NCBI GenBank assembly: GCA_025345505.1
Contig: JANVCC010000018.1
Location: forward strand, 38,985,242 to 39,049,241
DNA from: Todiramphus chloris collaris
Lineage: Eukaryota > Chordata > Aves > Coraciiformes > Alcedinidae
Direction of reading: 5' to 3'
DNA: 64,000 bases
The position numbers and the translations under genes were made by a program. Below the pieces are notes generated by a model, which saw only the letters and a list, made by a program, of their open reading frames with translations, ran no database searches and was not told where the DNA came from. This document shows positions 37,266-48,300 of this stretch, piece after piece; positions within the stretch are counted from its first letter, which is position 1; every line of letters begins with the position of its first letter.

Positions 37266-37968
37266 CCTAAAAGAGATGCTGCTTCCTGGCGGAAAAGGCC
37301 CTGGGGCTGTTGGTCAATAGCCGGCTGAACATGAGCCAGCAGTGTGCCCAGGTGGCCAAGAAGGCCAATGGCATCGTGGCCTGGATCAGAAACGGTGTGA
37401 CCAGTAGGAGCAGGGAGGTGATCGTAGCCCAATACTGGGCACTTGTGAGACCGCACCTTGAGTACTGTGTCCAGTTCTGGTCACCACAGCACAGGAGGGA
37501 CATCGAGGGGCTGGAGCGAGTGCAGAGCAGGGCAACAGAGCTGGTGAAAGGGCTGGAAAGCATGGCCTGTGAAGAGAGGCTGAGGGAACTGGGTTTGTTT
37601 AGTCTGGAGAAGAGGAGGCTGAGAGGAGACCTTATTGCCCTCTACAGCTACCTGAAAGGAGATTGTAGAGAGGCTGGTGTTGGTCTCTTCTCTCAAATTA
37701 GTAATGATAGGACGAGGGGGAATGGGCTCAAGTTGCGTCAGGGGAGGTTTAGATTAGATATTAGGAGGAAATTCCTCACTGAGAGGGTGGTTAGGCACTG
37801 GAACAGGCTGCCCAGGGAGGTGGTGGAGTCACCATCCCTGGAGGTGTTTAAAGAACGATTAGATGTGGAGCTTGAGGATATGGTGTAGTGGTTAGAGAAA
37901 TGCTAGGACAAAGGTTGGACTTGATGACCCCGGAGGTCCTTTCCAACCATAATGATTCTATGATTCCC
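37266..37968 (+). mobile_element. CR1 LINE, longest copy in the window, with open ORF2 C-terminus
   Basis: About 700 bases of CR1, ending ATAATGATTCTATGATTCC, the CR1 tail. An uninterrupted 192-codon frame (37310-37885, stop at 37886) encodes the end of the CR1 reverse-transcriptase protein, with motifs such as [40 protein letters not shown] and [19 protein letters not shown]. The copy lacks the endonuclease and the catalytic reverse-transcriptase core, so it cannot move on its own. The open frame and clean terminus suggest it is the youngest copy here. It has the opposite orientation to BACH2. Confidence 0.96.
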
Positions 37969-38746
37969 TTTGCCCCTTGAAGATCTGTAAGTAACAGGCA
38001 ACTCCATTTAATCCTTTTTGGAAGGCAACATTTCCAGCATATAGTTCATATAGGTAGAAAGCTACCAGTAACCAATCTGAAACAGAGTCAAGAAATTTGA
38101 GGCCTACAGGTAAAACTAACCAACCTACTTGAGAGGCAGGTTGGTTTTGTAACAGGAAGGACAGTATCAGCCCCATGCTAGAGAAAGCTTGGTCTACCGA
38201 CCAAGAATTCAGAAGGTTCTTCAGAAGGCCTTGTGTTTTAACTTCACCAGAGAAGGGCATTTGGTGCTCTCATGGCTAAAATGACCAGATGAAGTTTTTT
38301 TTCCAAATGTACACCTCAAAGTCAAAAAATCCCACAAGTAAGGCCAGAAATCTCATTTCTAAGTTGTGGGAATCTAATGCATCTGAGGGGTTTTATTTGT
38401 TGTTTCTGTCCTTCCCCCATTTAACTGCAACCTCGGCTTTGAGAAAACCAAGTGAATGAGGTGTTTGCACAGATGATGGTCCTCTGTCCAGCGCACAGCT
38501 TTCAGCTTGCCCATGTAGACATGCTGTGCACTTCTCTTAGCAAAGCCAGGCAGGTAATAATAGTGAATAAAAAGCCTATTTGACGAAGCACTGGCTCCTT
38601 CTCAAGTAGAGTACCACTACAGCATGAATGACTCAATCATCTACTCGAGAGCTATTACTTGCAGCGATGAAGCAATGTTAATTGGATAATGGCCTGCTGC
38701 CAGCTAATATTGGCATGACCTACAATACCCCTGGCTGACAGCCGTG

Positions 38747-38761
38747 TCTCTCTCTCTCTCT
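38747..38761. repeat. (TC)7 microsatellite
   Basis: Seven TC units plus T, beside an AT-rich stretch that looks conserved in style. Confidence 0.95.
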
Positions 38762-39836
38762 ATCACACCTTTTTTTGTAATCTGGATGGGAAGTGGAAAC
38801 CATTAAAAAAGCCTCATAAGTGCCATTTAACTTCTTATCATGAATTAAAAGCTTAATTAAGTGCCTTGTTAAAGGAAGGAAGACCAGTTTTCGTGATTAA
38901 ATAAAACAAAACAACAGTTAGGGGTATAGAGTGAATGACAAACTTTACAGCTTTAAATCTAGTTCTTGGAAAATATTAATTCTGGGTTGCATTTAACAGC
39001 AGCTGCTAGAGGAAAACTGCAAAATTGCTGAAAAAAATACCCTGGGTGAAAAACCAGGCGAGGATCTAGTTGTTTACCAAAAACCGCTAATGAAGAGAAA
39101 AAAGTAGAGGATCTAACGGAGTCCTTTTCTATTAGCTGTAGGCAGCTGACACACTCTGTTCCTCCAAATCTGCTCTGTGGGCTGACAGTCCACACACCAT
39201 GGCCACATCTGAGCCCTTCTTACTATGTGTCTGGATTTCCAAGTGCTTATCTACACACTAAAATAAGTTGCTTTAACAAAAGGCATAGTACAAAATCAAG
39301 TATCAAGGCTAGCACAAAAGGATTTATGGAAACTCTTCAATCAGCGCAGAATTAGCTCCATACTGACAGTTTAAGTTGATTAGGGAAAGGTTTCAATGAA
39401 GGCACGTTAAGTCACACTTGAACTGACCTGAAATGTCTGCCACCAAGTTTTGCAGTGGCCTAAAACCTTGTAAATTCTACTAGTCCCAATTCTGTGTGCA
39501 TGCAGTGTCCCCCTGCTGAAATGACTGGTGTATCATAAAGGCTGCTCTCACTTGTAATTGGATATAAACAAAGAAATAATGTAAAAAACATCTGTTCGCT
39601 GTTCAGCTAGACAACAGTTAACAATGTCTGGATGCCAGATTAACAAAAAGACCCCAAGATGCTATGAAGTAAAAAAAAAAGTCTGCAATTTAGACTTCAG
39701 AGGTAGATTTACTGTTTTAAATAATCAAAAGTAAGTTATTTTCATTTTGATGTTAAGCTCCCTCATACCAACAGTACACGACTGTAAAAGCTTCATATAC
39801 AAAGCTTTATCCAGCTCCAACACAAAACCTTTGAGA

Positions 39837-39860
39837 AATAATAATAATAATAATAATAAT
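39837..39860. repeat. (AAT)8 microsatellite
   Basis: Eight trinucleotide units of ATA/AAT. Confidence 0.95.
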
Positions 39861-42761
39861 GCCCTTTCCCCACTTTATCAGTTTTCAAACTACAGAGGAG
39901 TTTAAAATGCTGTGCTTGTAGAGATGACTTAAAAACAGCTTTGTTAATTTACCAATGATTGTCACCTTCAGAAAACTTTTGAACTGTGAAGACTCCATTT
40001 TAAAATGATTTTCAATCTCTTTTTTTTTATAACAACTACGAGCCAACAGAAACTGTCTCTTAATCCTCAAAAAACATATTGTCTTGGGACGCTAATTTTC
40101 AACTTTAGTTTGAAACTTTTCCAATGGAGAAATAACCCCCTAAATGAGGTTCCCATCAGTTGGATCATATCAGTTTTCACAGATACCTTTAGAAATGACT
40201 CATAGGCTGCCAGAGCTCTGCAGACCACAGACTCAAATGAATATCCTTGGCAAGAGCCGTTAACTTGTGTACTAAAAAAGACCCTGCTAACTTCTTTTAG
40301 TGTAATATAACAAGGATGATGTTTCCCTGTTTCTCAGTAAAGTGCATCAGGCAGCTCTCTTTACCTCAAATGACCAGCATTTGTGAGGAAATTATTTAAC
40401 TGACCACCTCGCGTACAGCTATTCAAGTAACGTGGCCACTGAGCAAGTCTGATTCAATGCAGTTAACAGCAATTAATTTGCACGTGGAAAATATCTTCAT
40501 AAGTACACGCTGGTAACTGTAGGTATCTTTTTTAAAAGCCTAAGAGAGTTCTTTCCCAGGTATGAGAAAGTTAAAGCCCTGGTGCTCTGCAACTGATAGA
40601 AGCACGTGGCAAAATAACAGTGGTGGGCGTAGGTGAAGCGTGACAATGTCAGAGTACTGGGAAAAACCTTAAGAACCAGATTCACTGCATCTGCAAATCC
40701 ATGGACTTCACTGGAGCTGTAACAGAAGCCAGTGCAACCCTAAGTCACTAAAACTTTTTGATGTTTCACTGAGATGTAATCTAAAATGTGAAACTCCAGT
40801 ACTTCACTAAGCCAAAGGCGATTCACTTAAATAGAAATCATTTATGATTAGACTGGGGGAATTTTTTTACATAGTGTCTCAATATAAAACACACTGAAAG
40901 ACAAACCTTTGCATTTCAAATCTCTAGTGTCATATGAACATAGGATTGGGTCACCATGTGCAGATATACCATGATCCCTCCACCACCCAGCTCCTCCCAC
41001 TGACCTTTGGCTCAGCACCTCACTGCTGCTGTGATTAGAAATCTCCTAATTTCCAATCTACTTTTACTAACAGCCAGTTGAAATCAATCAATGCTTGCGT
41101 CAACACTGTCTTTAATATTAAAGAGAAACTCCTCTCAGCAGTTTTCTCCTCTGCCTACGCAGAGCTGTAGCATGTCGTGATTGTCACACTAGCAGTATGA
41201 CCCTGCCACGGTCTTGTCTTCTCCTCCTTTAAGCCAGGCTCCTTTTTCTGAACATCTCAGCCTTGTATATGTTAATTTGAGTTGCAGTAATTTTTCTTTA
41301 TCAAACAGGACCTGAATCATACATGGAGGTCTCACCAAGGCTTTGCAGACGAATGATGACACTCTCCTGCCTCTTCATACCTGTACACCCTGGGCATGTT
41401 TTGTCACCTTTCTGCCCTTGCTCTGTGGTGTGACAGCTATGTGACACCGACTGAGACTTGATTCTTCCACTGGAAATTATTAGGGGACAATGAAGTATCA
41501 CAGTGCACATCTTAGCGTGTCCTCTGTGATATCTCTAACCAAAATGTCAAAATGTCTGGGTTGAAATTTCTTCATGAGTAGTATTCAGTGCCAAGACTCA
41601 CGAAGTCACAACGGTGACCTACTTCTAATGTCCTCCAGCTTGTGCCATGACAACATCATGACGACGCTGAAGTCTCTGGAGAGATAAATCAGAGTGGGGA
41701 AAATGGTGTGTGACACTTTGGGACCTGTCACAACTTAAAAACACACCATGCTTCTTCATGGGCATTAAGGAAATGATGGTGAAAAGCCCCTCAGTATTGC
41801 CAGTACCTTCCCACTGAGCGACAGCCGTCCTGTGCCCTGGGGACATTGCCACCCTTCTTGTGCTGCCTGTCCCAGCCAGAGACACTGGGTAGGCAGTGCT
41901 GAGGCGGCGGGTGACGGCAGCCCTGGCCAGCAGGCATACGTCTACCGCTGTGGGCAGCAAAGCCACTGGTGTGCCCTACAGTTGCTGTGCTGTCACGGCT
42001 GTACGGCTGTGAGGAAATTACAGTGGGGGTGGAAGCCAGCCAGTCAGGTTTTGTGGTAAAATAAACTTTCCAGTGAGGTATGTACTTTCTACATCCCTGG
42101 GCTTCCTGCTGTGGGAGCCATGCCGCACGAGAAATAACACTACTTTTTGACAGACTGTGTTCATGGTTTCTCGGTGGAAAACACATGGCCCAAAGCAGTT
42201 AAATCCCAAATTCACGGCAATGGGAGGTGAGAGGAAGCAAAGCTGAATGAGGTGCAGGAGAGGGGAAAGAGCAGGATGAGGATATGAGCTGCCGGAGAGG
42301 GATGGACAGCAATGAGACTCCCAACAACATGAGTGCTCAGATGATTTTTCAACAATAGTCTGCTGTCTAGCAGCCACATCACCCCTTCCAAATTTCCTGT
42401 CTGGAAGAGCAGAAGAATATAGGGATCCTGATAAGATGCTGAAAGAAGGTACACTAATTAAGCGTTTGGGTATGACACCCTCAGTGGCAGTGACAAAGAT
42501 AAGCTGAAGGACCATAAAGCTTTGCTACTGTAACCGTTAGGATTGCCCTCTGGTGAAGAAGGCTGGTGTGAACATGTCCATCCTTCAGCAATTCACAGCC
42601 CACCCCCCTACAAAAACCACATCCAGAGCCATGCTGGGGCAGGCACCAACACTTGAGCCATTCTCCCCTTTGCCACCTTAGCAGACTGCAAAGGTCTTCC
42701 TCACTGCATGGGATGGAGATGGGGCTTGTGTTCATGGTGGGGGCACGGCGACATACTGTAC

Positions 42762-43004
42762 CTCTTCTGGCAGGCTGACCACCAGGTCATTTTCCGTCTG
42801 TCCTACCAAGGCCTGCAAGAAGTACTCGCTGCAGGCAGCCAGCACAGCCCGGTGGGCGCGGAACTCCTTCCCCTCCACAATCAATGTCACGTCACAGAGA
42901 ATGTCCTGCTTCCGCTGGTCATTTAAGCAGAGGAGAATATTGGTACAGTGCACCGTTGACTCATACACATACATGGGGGAGTCAGTCTTCTCATCCACAG
43001 ACAT
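42762..43004 (-). CDS. BACH2: BACH2 first coding exon (N-terminal half of BTB domain), codons 1-81
   Basis: This exon encodes the start of BACH2, a BTB-bZIP repressor that works in the nucleus as a heterodimer with small Maf proteins on MARE sites. The reading begins [16 protein letters not shown], the recognisable BACH2 N-terminus; BACH1 begins differently. Residues 34-62 carry the BTB core ([15 protein letters not shown], then [12 protein letters not shown]), the dimerisation surface of the BTB fold. The ATG at 43004-43002 was chosen because it matches the family start. An in-frame GTG three codons upstream is not used. The exon itself begins at 43016, after a pyrimidine-rich stretch ending CTGCAG, which leaves 12 bases of 5' UTR. 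A G at -3 gives a moderate Kozak context. The exon ends in GAG, followed by the donor GTACAG at 42761-42756. The 81 codons end in phase 0 and join exactly to the next exon at the conserved sequence LPEE|VTVRGFGP. Confidence 0.97.
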
Positions 43005-43016
43005 GCCGTTCACACC
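43005..43016 (-). other. BACH2: BACH2 5' UTR segment and splice acceptor
   Basis: Twelve untranslated bases (GGTGTGAACGGC) lie between the splice acceptor (TTCCTCCCCTGCAG, minus strand, ending at 43017) and the ATG. The clear acceptor shows that at least one noncoding exon lies further upstream, as in mammalian BACH2. I could not place that exon in the 21 kb to the right. Confidence 0.85.
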
Positions 43017-44845
43017 CTGCAGGGGAGGAAGAAAACACAGACAAGGTGGTGAGGACCAGCCCAGCTACCAGGCAAATGTGGCATGGCAGGATGCTGCCTG
43101 ATTTCTGGGTACCTTGGGATCGTGGCCAAGCAGCCCAATAATCCTTAAATCTGAGAAAATCGCTTGGGAAAGATATTGAGAAGGGTGCTTGTTGCCACTG
43201 GCTTTCATTTCGCCACGCTTCGATGACCTACCCAACTTACCTTCTCAAAATGAAAATACGGTTTTAGATGGACTGCAAAGTGCTTTTCTTCAACCACCTT
43301 CTATGCATCTTTGATTTTCTGTTTAGTAGAGGCAATAATATGGGGACGTGGGAAATTTTAGAAGATTTTAGCAAAAAAAAAACCTGCACGAGTGACTGTT
43401 TGGTCTTTTAATAGTGAAAAAAAAAGGGCTTTGTGCGTGCTTTTGTTATTTTCAGATTAAAGGAAAAAAACCTCGAAACCCCAGTCTATTCTCCAGTGGA
43501 CAGGAAGCACTGTGCATTTACACTGAAGACCTCAGCTCAAGTGAAAGGCAAGGTGGAACCATACCTGACAAAGACAAGGCACTAACTACAGTGACTTCAT
43601 CTCTCAATCAGAATTAGAGTGATTTTTTTAAGCCTTAAGGAGAAGAGAAAGATGTTTAGTGGCTTCAGAAGAAATCTGTTTCCAAATATGGCTAAAGCAA
43701 CTTGCCTTCACCAGCAGTCTAATGCCATTTACAAAAAAGAGCAGTTCCAGACCACCAGAGCCAAGAAAATCCCTTGATCTGTCTGGAGATCCAGCCCTGG
43801 GCAGCATGGCAGCGGGTGGGTGCTGGAGCTGCTCCTGCCTGCAGATTAAGTCTCCCCCTCCTGACAGCAGTGCAGAGATTGGAAGGATGCAGGACACCCT
43901 TTACAACTCTCTGAGCTAGGAAGTTCTCTGCCTGGTGTTCTGCCATTCCTGGCAGACGAAGAACTGGGAATGCCTCTGTACACGGGGATTGGCCTTGTGG
44001 TGGTGATGGCGGCGGGGATCATCTTCTCCCAACACTGCATAAACCCTCTTCATGCTCGAACACGTTGAAGTAAGCCTTTTCCCAGCACCAGACTAAGTCC
44101 TCTCTGCGTTATTTTCCCATCTCAGGTTCTCTGAGTAGGAAAGTGTAAAGGCCTGTGCTGTGCTATGTACCCCAAAACTAACTGAACACTCTCCTTTCAG
44201 GGCTCACACGGGAAAAAGGAATATTTGTACGTATTATTCTATCTGTTGCTGAAAGGAAAGTCGTGGAGCTGCAAAAACTTCCAAGTATTTTAAGGAATTA
44301 TTTTTCCTTATTGCAAACAACAACTGTCTTCTGCGAGGTAAGACTGAGAGGCGAAGGCAACGATCAGCAGCAATTTGGCATAATCCTGCTGCACTGTAAA
44401 TACCTGACCACTGTGGTGAGCTAGAAGCAAAATTCCTCCTCTGCTATTTTTTAACGTGGATCTCTGCAGCATTTTCATTTGCTACTATATATTGCTACTG
44501 TATATTATTATACAGGTACATGAGGAGACACAGTATGACTTCAAACTATTTCTCTTGCTATGAGTTCAACTCAGGGTACCATCTTCCTACAGTGTCATTC
44601 GAAAGGTATTAATGATCTTGGCAAAAATGGACTTAAGAGGACCTGCTTGTTACTTTTAAGTATTTACCAGACTTCTATATGATAACTCCATCTTCCCACC
44701 TTTATAGGAGTAGTTTTAAGGCAGTGGCTATGATGACTTTTTCTATAAAACTGGTATTTTTGACAACATTTCAAAACTATAATATTTCTAGAAGTCTTAA
44801 TGGGACGCTTACTGCTTCTCTTTTACCGGTATTTTCAATATTTAC

Positions 44846-44855
44846 TGCTGACTCA
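44846..44855. promoter_or_regulatory. MARE-like site (candidate)
   Basis: TGCTGACTCA matches the 10-base MARE core exactly, followed by TGC. Sequence match only. Confidence 0.3.
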
Positions 44856-44905
44856 TGCTACATTTCTGAGGACCCAGCTGAAATATCTACCTGAACAGAA
44901 AAATC

Positions 44906-44927
44906 CCAACCAACCAACCAACCAACC
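44906..44927. repeat. (CCAA)5 microsatellite
   Basis: Five perfect CCAA units plus CC. Confidence 0.95.
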
Positions 44928-45660
44928 CAGATTAGCCCTTCACTGACTTTATATCTAGAAAGAAGATACACAGCCACTTATCTATCTGCATACAGGCAGG
45001 GGAAGGAGACACTTTGGGGCTTTTTATGCTGCTGGTTGAATTTCTTAACCAAAAGAAGAATTACTTTTTTTTTCCCCTCCTCATAAATTGAGACTAACGA
45101 GAAGAATTGACAGCAATCATTTTATTAGCACTCTGGTAAGGTAAAAGGGAAAATGATACTTAGCTCATCCCACTCATAGCTTTCTGTGTAACTGAACTCT
45201 GTGCTAACGATAGTGTTGTAATGATGTTCTAAGTGGTCACTCTTGCATGCTATGAAACGCAAGAGTTTACAAGAACAATCTAGTGGGAAAACTTGAGAGT
45301 TGCAAATGACAATGTAAAGGGGAAAGAGTTAGGGTTTTTTTTTTCTCTCTCTCTTTTTTTTTCTTTTTTTCCCAGGCATGTCTTATGCCTGTAATGTCTC
45401 AGATGATGAAAAAATGCACAAGAAACCTGAAACCTGGCAGGTAATGAACAGAACATCAATTATATTTTCAATGCCTTTTTAAAAAAAAAACAAAAAAAAC
45501 AACCAAACCCCACTGTTTGCCTGAAATTGCAATCCTTTTTTACAGTAATAGTGCAATTTGTGTGAATCAAACCCTGAATTACTTGGTTACTAATTAGTAA
45601 TTTCCCACTTTTTAACTACAGCTCTCATCAAGTGTTTTTTAAAAAAACCCCAATTCACTG

Positions 45661-46060
45661 CATACCCTGTGAAGTGCTGAAAATACCACGGTGTATTTCC
45701 CCGCCAGCGAGCGAGCCCGCATTCCATGCTAGGAAACCTGACTGCTGCAGTACTGAGATGCTGGGGCTACAAATCACACCAGTCGCTCCCCCAGATCCCT
45801 AGCCAGGCTCCCAGGAAGGACCTCCACCCATCTGCTTAGATTACCGCGCTTTCCCGAGGCTGCTGTCGTGATTCCCTGCTGTCAGGGGCTTCCTGAAAGC
45901 GGATCCACACGGCGCCCCTTCCCACAGCCGCTGGGAGCCTGCAGGGATGCCTTGGCCAGTGGCTGCAATCTCAGTCCCACACAGACTTCCCCCGGCCGTG
46001 CCCCTGGCCCCTCCAGGAAGCACCCCAAGCCCTGCATTGCGCAGAGGGAAACGGGCTGGG
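45661..46060. promoter_or_regulatory. CpG-bearing GC-rich island upstream of the start-codon exon (candidate)
   Basis: About 18 CpG in 400 bases, 2.7 kb upstream of the exon that carries the ATG. It sits in AT-rich intron. Its position would suit an alternative promoter with a short noncoding exon, but I cannot identify a donor with certainty. Confidence 0.35.
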
Positions 46061-47159
46061 CTACAGCTCAGGATCACCTATTTATTAGCTTTTAAGGTTT
46101 CAGCCCAAGTGATTTATGGTCTTCCCTTTTCCACTGTCAGCCATCGACTGAATGACCTCCAGGCATGAGGTGTTTCCTCTTCAAGAGGGCTTTATCCTGC
46201 AGGACAGGAGCAAGACGGTGAAACCGCACTGGGAAGTTTATTGTTCATTTTCACAGGGAAAGAGTTTAGAGTGCAAAGATAAAAGATCACCGCAGGGCTT
46301 TGGCACGCCGTAGCAAGAAAATTAGCAGAATTCAACTGTTTTTTTTTTTTTCGTCTCCTCAGAGAAGGAAAACAGGGATTGGGTATTAACTCTGAACTCT
46401 GAGGCAAGCCGAGCTGGAAGTCTTTTATACAGTGTTAATTCAAACCGCATCATTTTTTGCTGAATTCAGTATTATGCTGAGTTTGCAGAACCATCTTCAT
46501 GGAAATCATTGCTACACACTTGGTATTTCTTCAAACTGAAGAGAGAATGTCTTAGCAAGCCTTTCTCTGGCTCAAAAGAACATGCTGTGCATTTGTTTGC
46601 ATATAGGTCACACACTGCCAGAAAAAGCCTCTTTGAAACAAAAGTTTCCAGAAACTGGCACGAACTATTGTGGGCAAGAAAAGCACCACTGAAACCTTGC
46701 CAAAGAAAGTTGCTCGTAAAGACCAGCGACTGCAGTGAAGCAGACTGGAGCGTTGCTTACCCAGTCCTCCCACAGTGACAGGTAGGAGATCCCACCAAGC
46801 CCTTCTGCATGGGCAGCATGGAAGAGGCATGCACGGAGACCAAAAGAGGCACTCGTGGAACACCCGAATCACTTTGGTTTGCAGCGTGGCTGTCTCTTCT
46901 GGCTGGTGCTCACCCTAAACTCCCCAGGATCTCATAAACGCACCAGCTGAGCTGCTACCAAAAATCCATTACCTATCATGAAAAAAAAAACCCCCTAGCT
47001 CCTGTCTCACAAGACTAGAGGGTAGGCACTGTGGTGTGTGTTTTTAAAGGGAAATATTAGCAGAGAGAAAATCTTATCAAGACAGACCAGAAAGTCCTGC
47101 ATCACAACCAGGTTAATTATGTGCAAAGGTAAATCTTGATCGTGGAAGAGCTACAGAGC

Positions 47160-47370
47160 ACTTAAACAGGCAAATTATCATTGTGACAAAGCAGCATGGC
47201 TTCTACAAGGGGAAGTCATGTCTCTGATGGGCTCTATTAGAATTCCTGAAGTGTGTCAAATTAGCAGTAAGGAACACTGGTACATGCAATTAGTGTTCAC
47301 TTTCAGAAATCCTTTGACAAAACCTTTATAAAAGGCTGCAAGAAAAGCTCAGTTGTCATAAGGTGAGAAG
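47160..47370 (+). mobile_element. ancient CR1-group reverse-transcriptase relic
   Basis: CATGGCTTCTACAAGGGGAA, GTCATGTCTCTGATGG, CTATTAGAATTCCTGAAG and TTCAGAAATCCTTTGACAAA match in order the reverse-transcriptase core of old amniote CR1-group LINEs (motifs of the type G-F-x-x-G-K-S-C-L and K-A-F-D). The segment between is shortened and the frames are broken. The 3'-end CR1 piece 270 bases downstream on the same strand may belong to the same insertion. Identified by pattern memory; the boundaries are loose. Confidence 0.6.
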
Positions 47371-47639
47371 TTGCATCAGACTGGAAATCACTTAGGCTAA
47401 ACTGTATTCAACAGAGCAGGGATGTGGGGGCAATTTGCAGCAGGTTTACAGTGAAATTCCTCCAGGAACAAACCAGCAACCATACTGACTCGCACTTGCC
47501 TGCGGTCGTGTCATGCAACATGCCTGAGCTCCACTGATCTCTGAAGCTAAAGCAGGGTTGGGCACATTTAGTACTGGGCATACCAGGGTCCTAACAGCAG
47601 CCTGACACTCCTGCAGCGAGGTGATTGAAAAGGTGGGAG

Positions 47640-47885
47640 CCAGACACTGGGAGCAATATGAAACAGAGGTTTCAGACTGGACGTAAGGCAAAACTGAGGA
47701 ACAGGTTGCCTGGAGAGGTTTCTGTCATCCCCATCCTTGGCGGTTTTCAAGACCAGACTGGATATAGTGCTGAGCAACCTGCTCTGATCTCAGAGCTGAC
47801 CTGCTTTGAGCACAAGATTGTGCTAGGAACTTCCTCAGTTCCCTTCCAATATGAATTACCTGATGATCCTACATTGATTAGTGAC
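47640..47885 (+). mobile_element. diverged CR1 LINE 3' fragment
   Basis: TTTCAGACTGGACGTAAGGC, AAAACTGAGGAACAGGTTGC, CTGGAGAGG and TTCAAGACCAGACTGGATAT follow the CR1 ORF2 end, with CTTCCAATATGAATTACCTG near the terminus. It is more diverged than the other copies. Confidence 0.75.
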
Positions 47886-48075
47886 CTAGAAAACCACATC
47901 CCATGGTAGGGAGACTGAAATTGGTAAGAACTAGTTCAAATGTTGAAGGTAAAAGGGATTGTTGGGAATTCAAAAAAGACAGTATAAAAAAGAATAAGAC
48001 ACTAACAAGGTCACAGACTTACACACGAGTCACTCTGTCATACTCAAGTGGCAATTAGAAGGAAAATAAAAAACA

Positions 48076-48300
48076 TTATAGAATGGTTGAGGCTGGAGAG
48101 GAACTCTAGATATTGTCTGGTCCAGCCTCCCTGCTCAAAGTAGGGTGCCCTAGAGAAGGCTGCTCAGGCCTGTGCACAGCAGGGTTTTGAGGCTCTTCAA
48201 AAGTGAAGAACCCACACCACCAGTGGACAACCTGTTGCAGTGTTTGACCATCATCACAGTAAACCAGGAACTCATTAACCTGGAATCTCAATTCCAATTT
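48076..48300 (-). mobile_element. CR1 LINE 3' fragment
   Basis: Plus strand: TATAGAATGGTTGAGGCTGG, AGAGGAACTCTAGATATTGTC, GGTCCAGCCTCCCTGCTCAA, then CAACCTGTTGCAGTGTTTGA. This is the reverse complement of a CR1 3' end. It lies about 190 bases from a plus-strand CR1 piece, so the two form an inverted pair of separate insertions. Confidence 0.88.

Larger units (their letters stand above)
13259..42761 (-). other. BACH2: BACH2 intron, 29.5 kb, between first and second coding exons
   Basis: Phase-0 intron bounded by GTACAG at 42761 and TTTTTTTGCAG ending at 13259. It contains CR1 pieces at about 17640-17800, 22167-22563, 35319-35650 and 37266-37968. Other contents are a C16 tract at 13796, a 26-bp palindrome at 21956, a CpG-bearing island at 26341-26600, a G-quadruplex motif at 34686, and AT, AAAT, AAT and TC microsatellites. 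No exon or gene is recognisable in it. Confidence 0.9.

Noticed and set aside
42018-42515. 165-codon minus-strand open frame just downstream of the first coding exon
   Set aside because: It is intron sequence beyond the GTACAG donor. It is out of register with BACH2 and not recognisable.
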